Source: Acanthochromis polyacanthus (taxonomy: Eukaryota > Chordata > Actinopteri > Pomacentridae). Taken from it: a stretch of DNA of 64,000 nt. This document shows positions 34,751-46,700 of this stretch, one piece after another (positions within the stretch are counted from its first letter, which is position 1; the number at the start of each line of letters is the position of its first letter). Below the pieces are notes generated by a model. That model had not been told where the DNA came from, did no database searches, and saw only the letters and a program-made list of their open reading frames with translations. The DNA lies in assembly GCF_021347895.1 (NCBI RefSeq), contig NC_067113.1, positions 38,789,474 to 38,853,473 of the forward strand, in the 5' to 3' direction. A program made the position numbers and the translations under genes.

Positions 34751-37700
34751 GTGAGTTTTCCCTCAGAAGCTCCTCACTGAACCCTGCTGGTGTTTGTTGA
34801 TGCACTTCGACCGTCCTTTCACTCATTTTAGGGCCTGAAAAAGCTTCTGCGCTCTAATGTTCTGTTATAATTCAGCACAAACTGCACATAAACAAGCAGC
34901 AGATGCCTTGAAAGCTGATTATACCCGCTGATAAACGGATGTGATGGGAATTTACTGCAGGTTTGGTCGTTTTACTTTAATGGAAGGGAACAAAAAGAAG
35001 ATTGTTAAATCCTGGTCAGTTTTTTTCAGCTGTTACTTTGAGTTTTAGGGGGTTTTTTTGGTGTAAAATCAACCAAAATGTGTCTGTTGTACCAAAGCCT
35101 GGTCTACTTTTATCACTTACATGTAATTGAGATCCAGCGACCGGCGTTAGAACAAGATTCTGACAAATCTGACTCATATAGTTTAGAAAATATTCATTAA
35201 TATGTCGCGTGATTTCAGAGATTTAATGAAATATTTGACATGTTTTCTGTGAGATGGAAAATTACAAGAAAAAGGCACAACATTACAAGACAAAAGCACA
35301 AAATTGCAAGAAAAAGGCACAAAATTACAAGAAAAAGGCGCAACATTACAAGACAAAAGCACAAAATTGCAAGAAAAAGGCACAAAATTACAAGAAAAAG
35401 GCACAAAATTACAAGAAAAAGGCGCAACATTACAAGAAAAAGGTGCAAAATTACAAGAAAAAGGCACAAAACTGCAAGAAAAAGGCACAAAATTAGAAGA
35501 AAAAGATGCAAAGTTTCCAGAAAAAGGAACAGAATATGTTTGCAGCACCAAATGAAACACTAAAACATCTGGTCAGATAAATAATCTTGTGTGTTTATTC
35601 TTTAATCAGGTAGTTTCTGGTTTATTTTTTCCATTTATATCGTGTTTAATGGCGATAAAATTCCTCTACAAATGAAAGTGTCTAAAAATGTGCTTATTTT
35701 TTAATTTATTCAGGAAAAAAAAGCTGTAATATATTGTGATTTTTTTTTTTGTGTGTTATGGTGTTTTGTCAAAAGAAAAGAACTATTTTGATGATATAAT
35801 TAGTTCGACTGAAAAAAACTAAATATTTTCCCATTTTCTGCTGTTTTAATATAAACTGAATGTTTTGGGCTTTTTGTCGTCGTCGGCTGGTTTTCTCTTC
35901 ACCAAGCGTTTGTTAGATTAATCTTTTTAAAGGATTTTCATGTTCTGAAATAAAAATGAAGAACAGCTGCTTGTTTCCTCCGTCGGCTTCGTGGTTTTCC
36001 TGCAGGTGGAGGATTTATTTTGTTGTTTTTGTGTTTCCAGATGCTGGCGTCTTCCTCTGCTTCCTCCACGGGTCAACTGTCACAGCTGGGAGCCAGTTTA
36101 TATGGACCGCAGAGTGAGAAAACCGTTCAGACTGATTGATTCTGTTGTTTAATCATCAGCTTTGGTAGAAGAGTGAACAGAAAGTTAAAGTATAGATCTG
36201 TTTTTCTGTTCGTGAACATTTCTGTTGGAAAAAAAACAACAACGCTGCACTGATTGTTGTGTATGTCAAAAAGATTTCACAAAAAGATGCAAAATTACCC
36301 CCAAAAATGAAAAACTGCTTCATAAAGCTGCAAAATGACCAAAAAAAGAAGCAAAATTGCACCAAAAAATGCAAAATTACAGCAAAATGATGAAAAAAAC
36401 TTACCAGAAAAAGATGCCAAATTTTTTTTTTAGAAAGCTGGTAATATGCGTATAAAGCTGCAAAATGATCCAAAAAAAGTGAAATTTGGCCGGAAACTCA
36501 CCAAAATCCCATAAAAGATGCAAAATCACCACAGAAAGATTTAAAATTTGCCCATAAAGAGACAAAATGACCAGAAAAAGACACAAAATTATATCAAAAT
36601 ATGTAAAATTTGCCCATAAAAGTGCAAAATTATGAGAAAAAGATACAAAATTGCAAAAAAAACCACAAAATTGCCCCCAAAAATGAAAAATTGCTTCAAA
36701 AAGCTGCAAAATTGCACCAAAAAATGCAAAATTACAGCAAAACGATGAAAAAATTACCAGGGAAATATGTGAAATTGCCAGAAAAAGAGAATTTTTTAAA
36801 AAAAATGCTGGGAATTTGCGTATTTAGCTGCAAAATTATCAAAAAAATGTGAAATTTGCCCATAAATGACCAGAAAAAGGCACAAAATTGCCACAAAAGG
36901 TGCAAAATTATCGCAAATAGCACAAAATTATATCAAAATGTGTGAAATTTGCCCATAGAAGTGCAAAATTATGAGAAAAAGGATACAAAATTGCAACAAA
37001 AAACACAAAATTACAGCAAAAAGGTGAAATCACTGGAAAAATAAAGTGAAAAATGAACAAAAACAATATGAAATCTGCCCATTAAGACTCAAAATTACAG
37101 CAGAGGAAGATGAAAATCAGCACAAAAACATGCAAAATTACCAGAAGAACCTGTAAAATTTGCCCATAGAGACATAAAATTACCTCAAAAAATACAAAAT
37201 GACAGCAAAAAGACTAAAAATCACCAAAACAGATGCTAAGTTTGTCCATCAAGGCACAAAATTATGATAAGAAGATGCAAAATTGCCAAAAGGCACAAAA
37301 TTAGCACAAAAAATTTGAAAAATTACTTTAAATTTGCCCGTAAAGATGGAAAATTGCCACGAAAAAGCCAAATTATAAGTATGAGGTACAAAATTGCCGC
37401 AGAAAACTTAAAATTGCAGCAAAAAGAGCAAAAGTTGCCACAAAAATTTGACCGTAAAGATGCAGAATGCAAACTATTTGGACTCTTTCAGACTTTTCTA
37501 ACAGAACTAGAATTTGTCTCGGCTTCACGTCTGAAAATAATAAAATGAGACAAACTTTATTAATTCCACAGCGAGGATGTTTACAGCTACAGCAGCAAAT
37601 TAGTGGAAAACGAAGGAAACACAAAATAAACAATAAATATGCTGATATTTTCTCCTTATGTCCATTTAAAGGTTGACCTGTTTGTGTTTTATGGCTTTAA

Positions 37701-40700
37701 TTCGTCGTTTCAGGGACTCGCTTTGTAGCTTTCTGACTCCACTTCCTGTTCCTCCGTCTCTCCAGGCGCTCTGGGTTTCCCCATGCGAGGGATGAACAGC
37801 AGCGCGGCGCCTCCGTTGAGTCGAAGTGGACTCAACCAGTCGGCCGGTCAACTGTCGAGTCACAGCAACACGCCGAACGCCGGCACGATGCACACGCCTC
37901 CATCACCCAGCAGGTAGAGCTCACCTGTCCTACGCCTGGTGGAGACGTCGGAGCAAAAAGCTGAAAGTTCAGACACACAAACGGCTTCAAATGACGTTGG
38001 CTCTGCGCTCCACCATCAGAAGAAAATTAGAAATGATGTTTAAACTCAAAAAAATTTCTAAATTTCAGTGAAAAGATGCAGAATTGCCAAATAAAGATGA
38101 AAAACCATCACAGAAAGTTCCAAAATTCCCAGAAAAAAGATGCAGAATTACAACAAAAAGTAGAAAAACTGCCGCATTCAGATGCTAAATTATCACAAAA
38201 ATGTGCAAAACTACCAGAAAGATGTGAAGTTACGTTAAAAGACCAACATTACAGAGAAAAGAAGAATTACCCCAAAAATATGCAAAATTACCCCCAAAAG
38301 ATCCAAAATTACAGCAAAAAGATGCAAAAAATACCAGAAAAAGATGTTAAATTTGCCCATAAAGTCACAAAATTAACACAAAAAGATGTGAAATTACAAC
38401 AAAAGACCAAAAAGTGCAGGAAAAGAAAAGGAATTACCCCCAAAAGATGCAAAATTCCAACAAAAAAGTGAAAATTTGCCACAAAACAATGGAAAATTAC
38501 CAGAAAAAGATGCAGAATTGCAACGACAGACGCATTACAGCAGAAAATATGAAAATTGCCACTAAAAGATGTGAAATTACAGCGAAAGACCAACATTACA
38601 GAGAAAAGAATTGCCTCAAAAAGATGCAAAATTACCAAATAAAGATGTTAAATTTTCTCCTTAAAAAATGACCAGAAAAAGATGCAAAATTACAGCAAAA
38701 GTCGCAAAAATACAATAAAAAGATGAAAACTTACCAGAAAAGGATGAAAAATGCCAGAAAAAGATTTTTAATTGAGATCTAGCTGCTGATGTTAGAAGAA
38801 AGTTTGACAAATTTGACTGAGTTTAGAAATAAATCATTAATCATATTTTCTGTCATCAAGATAATTTATGGTTTTAATTCAGAATTATTGTCGTTAGAAG
38901 TTCTTTATAACAAGTTAAACTTTAGTCTCACAGCTTTATGGTCAGATGAATCTTTAAAACTCAGAATAAACGTTTTTGTCTCGTATTAAATGACGCCGAA
39001 CAGGAAGCTGTAATGCCGCTTTCCTCCTGCAGGGGGATCCTTCCGATGAGCAGCCGGAGCGTCCTGAACCACAGCCAGCAGGTGGGAGGTCCCACCGGCC
39101 AGGCGGGAGGGATGGGAGGCGGGGGAGAGAGGGGGGAGGAGGGAGGAGCGGCAGCATGGGGAGTCCAAGCCGGTCGTCGCCCAGCATCATCGGGATGCCG
39201 AAGCAGCAGCAGGGACGGCAGCCATTCACCATCAACAGGTAGGAAGCACACCTGGACAAACTGGTCAAACTTCCAGATGTTTGGGAACATTTACTCTGAG
39301 GTTATTATCAGACAGAAATACGCTGATGTTTTATCGGTTCTGTTCAAAAGTTACCAGAAAAAGGCGCAAAATTACCACAAAATGATGAAAAACTGCCAAA
39401 AAAAGACGCAAAATTACCACAAAATGATGAAAAACTGCCAAAAAAGACACAAAATTACCACAAAATGATGAAAAACTGCCAAAAAAAGACGCAAAATTAC
39501 CACGAAATGATGAAAAACTGCCAAAAAAGACACAAAATTACCACAAAAAGATGAAAAACGGCCAAAAAAGACGCAAAATTACCACAAAATGACGAAAAAC
39601 GGCCAAAAAAACGTAAAATTACCACAAAATGATGAAAAACGGCCAAAAAAGACACAATTACCACGAAATGTTGAAAAACTGCCAAAAAGACACAAAATTA
39701 CCACAAAATGATGAAAAACGGCCAAAAAAGACGCAAAATTACCACAAAATGATGAAAAACGGCCAAAAAAACGTAAAATTACCACAAAATGATGAAAAAC
39801 GGCCAAAAAAGACACAATTACCACGAAATGTTGAAAAACTGCCAAAAAAGACACAAAATTACCACAAAATGATGAAAAACGGCCAAAAAAGACGCAAAAT
39901 TACCACAAAATGATGAAAAACGGCCAAAAAAACGTAAAATTACCACAAAATGATGAAAAACGGCCAAAAAAGACACAATTACCACGAAATGTTGAAAAAC
40001 TGCCAAAAAAGACACAAAATTACCACAAAATGATGAAAAACAGCCAAAAAAAACACAAAATTACCACGAAACGATGAAAAACTGCCAAAAAACGCAAAAT
40101 TACCACGAAATGACGAAAAACTGCCAAAAAAAGACGCGAAATGATGAAAAACTGCCACAAAAACGCAAAATTACTACAAAATGATGAAAAACTGCCAATA
40201 GACACAAAATTGTCACAGAAAGACGAACATTATCAATAAAAGACACAAAGTTACAACAGAAAGATGCAAAGCGCGTACAGTAGATCAATTAAAACATAAA
40301 GATTACTACAAAAACACAGTGTTACCAGAAAAAGGCATAAACTTACAGCAATAAGATGAAAAACTACCACACAAAGATGCTAAACTGAGACTGTTTGGAC
40401 TCTGCAGACGTTTCCTGAACGTGTCGACAGCCGTGGAGAAATAAATAAATACATCGGCTTCATATATAAACTCTAAAATAACACAAAGAATCCCAAAGAA
40501 GTTGAGTTCTGTCTTCAAAAGTCCCACCAGCTTGACATTGAAGCAGTTCTGTTTTACTTTCATTTAAAAGTAAAAATAAAATGAAACTTTAAACCTGTTG
40601 GTTCCTCCTTTTAGCTGAGGTCATCTTTAACTGTAAATACACTCATGCAGAGAACAGAAACTGCACAGAAAACAGCAGCTGCTTTAATCCAGTGCTTCAG

Positions 40701-43700
40701 GTTTTAACTGCTGTGTGTGTGTTTTTGTGTGTGTTTATTTGTGTGTTTGTGTGTCAGTATGTCGGGGTTCGGGGTCAACAGGAATCCAGGGTTCAACATG
40801 AACAACTCTCTCTCCAACAACATCTTCAACGGCACAGGTAAAGCTGAGAGCTCAACGGTAAACGTGCTGAAAGTCGTTCTGTGCAGCGGCTAAATAAACG
40901 GTTTCCTCTGCAGACGGCAGTGAGAATGTGACGGGTTTGGATCTGTCAGATTTCCCGGCGTTAGCTGACAGGAGTCGGAGGGACGGAGGTTCGAATCCAA
41001 CCCCACTGCTCAACCCGCTGGCCGGTCGGGCTCCCTATGGTAAGATGGACAGAGGAGAAATACCGTTTACATGCTACATACGTGTCCTTTATCCCTGCTC
41101 TTTATTTAATACCGTTTACATGTTACATACGTGTCCTTTATCCCTGCTCTTTATTTAATACCGTTTACATGCTACATACGTGTCCTTTATCCCTGCTCTT
41201 TATTTAATACCGTTTACATGCTACATACGTGTCCTTTATCCCTGCTCTTTATTTTATACCGTTTACATGTTACATACGTGTCCTTTATCCCTGCTCTTTA
41301 TTTTATACCGTTTACATGTTACATACGTGTCCTTTATCCCTGCTCTTTATTTTATACCGTTTACATGCTACATACGTGTCCTTTATCCCTGCTCTTTATT
41401 TTATACCGTTTACATGCTACATACGTGTCCTTTAACCCTGCTCTTTATTTTATACCGTTTGCATGTTACATACGTGTCCTTTATCCCTGCTCTTTATTTA
41501 ATACCGTTTACATGCTACATATGTGTCCTTTAACCCTGCTCTTTATTTTATACCGTTTACATGTTACATACGTGTCCTTTAACCCTGCTCTTTATTTAAT
41601 ACCGTTTACATGCTACATACGTGTCCTTTATCCCTGCTCTTTATTTTATACCGTTTACATGCTACATATGTGTCCTTTAACCCTGCTCTTTATTTTATAC
41701 CGTTTACATGTTACATACGTGTCCTTTATCCCTGCTCTTTATTTAATACCGTTTACATGCTACATACGTGTCCTTTATCCCTGCTCTTTATTTTATACCG
41801 TTTACATGCTACATATGTGTCCTTTAACCCTGCTCTTTATTTTATACCGTTTACATGTTACATACGTGTCCTTTATCCCTGCTCTTTATTTTATACCGTT
41901 TACATGCTACATACGTGTCCTTTAACCCTGCTCTTTATTTTATACCGTTTACATGCTACATACGTGTCCTTTAACCCTGCTCTTTATTTAATACCGTTTA
42001 CATGTTACATACGTGTCCTTTATTCCTGCTCTTTATTTAATACCGTTTACATGTTACATACGTGTCCTTTAACCCTGCTCTTTATTTAATACCGTTTACA
42101 TGCTACATACGTGTCCTTTAACCCTGCTCTTTATTTAATACCGTTTACATGCTACATGCGTGTCCTTTATCCCTGCTCTTTATTTTATACCGTTTACATG
42201 CTACATACGTGTCCTTTATCCCTGCTCTTTATTTTATACCGTTTACATGCTACATACGTGTCCTTTAACCCTGCTCTTTATTTAATACCGTTTACATGTT
42301 ACATACGTGTCCTTTATCCCTGCTCTTTATTTTATACCGTTTACATGCTACATACGTGTCCTTTAACCCTGCTCTTTATTTTATACCGTTTACATGCTAC
42401 ATACGTGTCCTTTAACCCTGCTCTTTATTTAATACCGTTTACATGTTACATACGTGTCCTTTATTCCTGCTCTTTATTTAATACCGTTTACATGCTACAT
42501 ACGTGTCCTTTAACCCTGCTCTTTATTTAATACCGTTTACATGCTACATACGTGTCCTTTAACCCTGCTCTTTATTTTATACCGTTTACATGCTACATAC
42601 GTGTCCTTTAACCCTGCTCTTTATTTAATACCGTTTACATGTTACATACATGTTCTTTATCCCTGCTCTTTATTTAATACCGTTTACATGCTACATACGT
42701 GTCCTTTAACCCTGCTCTTTATTTTATACCGTTTACATGCTACATACGTGTCCTTTAACCCTGCTCTTTATTTAATACCGTTTACATGTTACATACGTGT
42801 CCTTTATTCCTGCTCTTTATTTAATACCGTTTACATGCTACATACGTGTCCTTTAACCCTGCTCTTTATTTAATACCGTTTACATGCTACATACATGTCC
42901 TTTAACCCTGCTCTTTATTTAATACCGTTTACATGCTACATACGTGTCCTTTAACCCTGCTCTTTATTTTATACCGTTTACATGCTACATACGTGTCCTT
43001 TATCCCTGCTCTTTATTTAATACCGTTTACATGCTACATACGTGTCCTTTAACCCTGCTCTTTATTTAATACCGTTTACATGCTACATACGTGTCCTTTA
43101 ACCCTGCTCTTTATTTAATACCGTTTACATGCTACATACATGTCCTTTAACCCTGCTCTTTATTTAATACCGTTTACATGCTACATACGTGTCCTTTAAC
43201 CCTGCTCTTTATTTTATACCGTTTACATGCTACATACATGTCCTTTAACCCTGCTCTTTATTTAATACCGTTTACATGCTACATACGTGTCCTTTATCCC
43301 TGCTCTTTATTTTATACCGTTTACATGCTACATACGTGTCCTTTAACCCTGCTCTTTATTTTATACCGTTTACATGTTACATACGTGTCCTTTAACCCTG
43401 CTCTTTATTTTATACCGTTTACATGCTACATACGTGTCCTTTAACCCTGCTCTTTATTTAATACCGTTTACATGCTACATACGTGTCCTTTATCCCTGCT
43501 CTTTATTTTATACCGTTTACATGTTACATACGTGTCCTTTATCCCTGCTCTTTATTTAATACCGTTTACATGTTACATACGTGTCCTTTATCCCTGCTCT
43601 TTATTTAATACCGTTTACATGTTACATACGTGTCCTTTAACCCTGCTCTTTATTTAATACCGTTTACATGTTACATACGTGTCCTTTAACCCTGCTCTTT

Positions 43701-46700
43701 ATTTTATACCGTTTACATGTTACATACGTGTTCTTTAACCCTGCTCTTTATTTTATACCGTTTACATGTTACATACGTGTCCTTTAACCCTGCTCTTTAT
43801 TTTATACCGTTTACATGTTACATACGTGTCCTTTATCCCTGCTCTTTATTTTATACCGTTTACATGTTACATACGTGTCCTTTATCCCTGCTCTTTATTT
43901 TATACCGTTTACATGTTACATACGTGTCCTTTAACCCTGCTCTTTATTTAATACCGTTTACATGTTACATACGTGTCCTTTAACCCTGCTCTTTATTTTA
44001 TACCGTTTACATGTTACATACGTGTCCTTTAACCCTGCTCTTTATTTAATACCGTTTACATGCTACATGCGTGTCCTTTATCCCTGCTCTTTATTTTATA
44101 CCGTTTACATGCTACATACGTGTCCTTTATCCCTGCTCTTTATTTTATACCGTTTACATGCTACATACGTGTCCTTTAACCCTGCTCTTTATTTAATACC
44201 GTTTACATGTTACATACGTGTCCTTTATCCCTGCTCTTTATTTTATACCGTTTACATGCTACATACGTGTCCTTTAACCCTGCTCTTTATTTTATACCGT
44301 TTACATGCTACATACGTGTCCTTTAACCCTGCTCTTTATTTAATACCGTTTACATGTTACATACGTGTCCTTTATTCCTGCTCTTTATTTAATACCGTTT
44401 ACATGCTACATACGTGTCCTTTAACCCTGCTCTTTATTTAATACCGTTTACATGCTACATACATGTCCTTTAACCCTGCTCTTTATTTAATACCGTTTAC
44501 ATGCTACATACGTGTCCTTTAACCCTGCTCTTTATTTTATACCGTTTACATGCTACATACGTGTCCTTTAACCCTGCTCTTTATTTAATACCGTTTACAT
44601 GTTACATACATGTTCTTTATCCCTGCTCTTTATTTAATACCGTTTACATGCTACATACGTGTCCTTTAACCCTGCTCTTTATTTTATACCGTTTACATGC
44701 TACATACGTGTCCTTTAACCCTGCTCTTTATTTAATACCGTTTACATGTTACATACGTGTCCTTTATTCCTGCTCTTTATTTAATACCGTTTACATGCTA
44801 CATACGTGTCCTTTAACCCTGCTCTTTATTTAATACCGTTTACATGCTACATACATGTCCTTTAACCCTGCTCTTTATTTAATACCGTTTACATGCTACA
44901 TACGTGTCCTTTAACCCTGCTCTTTATTTTATACCGTTTACATGCTACATACGTGTCCTTTATCCCTGCTCTTTATTTAATACCGTTTACATGCTACATA
45001 CGTGTCCTTTAACCCTGCTCTTTATTTAATACCGTTTACATGCTACATACGTGTCCTTTAACCCTGCTCTTTATTTAATACCGTTTACATGCTACATACA
45101 TGTCCTTTAACCCTGCTCTTTATTTAATACCGTTTACATGCTACATACGTGTCCTTTAACCCTGCTCTTTATTTTATACCGTTTACATGCTACATACATG
45201 TCCTTTAACCCTGCTCTTTATTTAATACCGTTTACATGCTACATACGTGTCCTTTATCCCTGCTCTTTATTTTATACCGTTTACATGCTACATACGTGTC
45301 CTTTAACCCTGCTCTTTATTTTATACCGTTTACATGTTACATACGTGTCCTTTAACCCTGCTCTTTATTTTATACCGTTTACATGCTACATACGTGTCCT
45401 TTAACCCTGCTCTTTATTTAATACCGTTTACATGCTACATACGTGTCCTTTATCCCTGCTCTTTATTTTATACCGTTTACATGTTACATACGTGTCCTTT
45501 ATCCCTGCTCTTTATTTAATACCGTTTACATGTTACATACGTGTCCTTTATCCCTGCTCTTTATTTAATACCGTTTACATGTTACATACGTGTCCTTTAA
45601 CCCTGCTCTTTATTTAATACCGTTTACATGTTACATACGTGTCCTTTAACCCTGCTCTTTATTTTATACCGTTTACATGTTACATACGTGTTCTTTAACC
45701 CTGCTCTTTATTTTATACCGTTTACATGTTACATACGTGTCCTTTAACCCTGCTCTTTATTTTATACCGTTTACATGTTACATACGTGTCCTTTATCCCT
45801 GCTCTTTATTTTATACCGTTTACATGTTACATACGTGTCCTTTAACCCTGCTCTTTATTTAATACCGTTTACATGTTACATACGTGTCCTTTAACCCTGC
45901 TCTTTATTTTATACCGTTTACATGTTACATACGTGTCCTTTATCCCTGCTCTTTATTTTATACCGTTTACATGCTACATACGTGTCCTTTATCCCTGCTC
46001 TTTATTTTATACCGTTTACATGTTACATACGTGTCCTTTATCCCTGCTCTTTATTTAATACCGTTTACATGTTACATACGTGTCCTTTAACCCTGCTCTT
46101 TATTTAATACCGTTTACATGTTACATACGTGTCCTTTAACCCTGCTCTTTATTTAATACCGTTTACATGTTACATACGTGTCCTTTAACCCTGCTCTTTA
46201 TTTAATACCGTTTACATGTTACATACGTGTCCTTTATCCCTGCTCTTTATTTAATACCGTTTACATGCTACATACGTGTCCTTTAACCCTGCTCTTTATT
46301 TAATACCGTTTACATGTTACATACGTGTCCTTTAACCCTGCTCTTTATTTAATACCGTTTACATGTTACATACGTGTCCTTTATCCCTGCTCTTTATTTA
46401 ATACCGTTTACATGCTACATACGTGTCCTTTAACCCTGCTCTTTATTTTATACCGTTTACATGTTACATACGTGTCCTTTATCCCTGCTCTTTATTTAAT
46501 ACCGTTTACATGCTACATACGTGTCCTTTAACCCTGCTCTTTATTTAATACCGTTTACATGTTACATACGTGTCCTTTATCCCTGCTCTTTATTTAATAC
46601 CGTTTACATGCTACATACGTGTCCTTTAACCCTGCTCTTTATTTAATACCGTTTACATGTTACATACGTGTCCTTTAACCCTGCTCTTTATTTAATACCG

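Noticed and set aside
35215..35563. Lys-rich or Phe/Leu-rich repetitive ORFs
   Set aside because: Products of a 21-bp tandem repeat in an intron; open on both strands.
39082..39154. A tiny intron removing the G-rich run of the cnot2 exon to fix the frame
   Set aside because: GT and AG are available (CAGCAG/GTGGGA and GGCAG/CATGGG), but the resulting phase is still wrong.
38954..39290. Pro-rich minus-strand ORFs of 104-109 aa
   Set aside because: Antisense to the G-rich cnot2 exon at 39033-39238.
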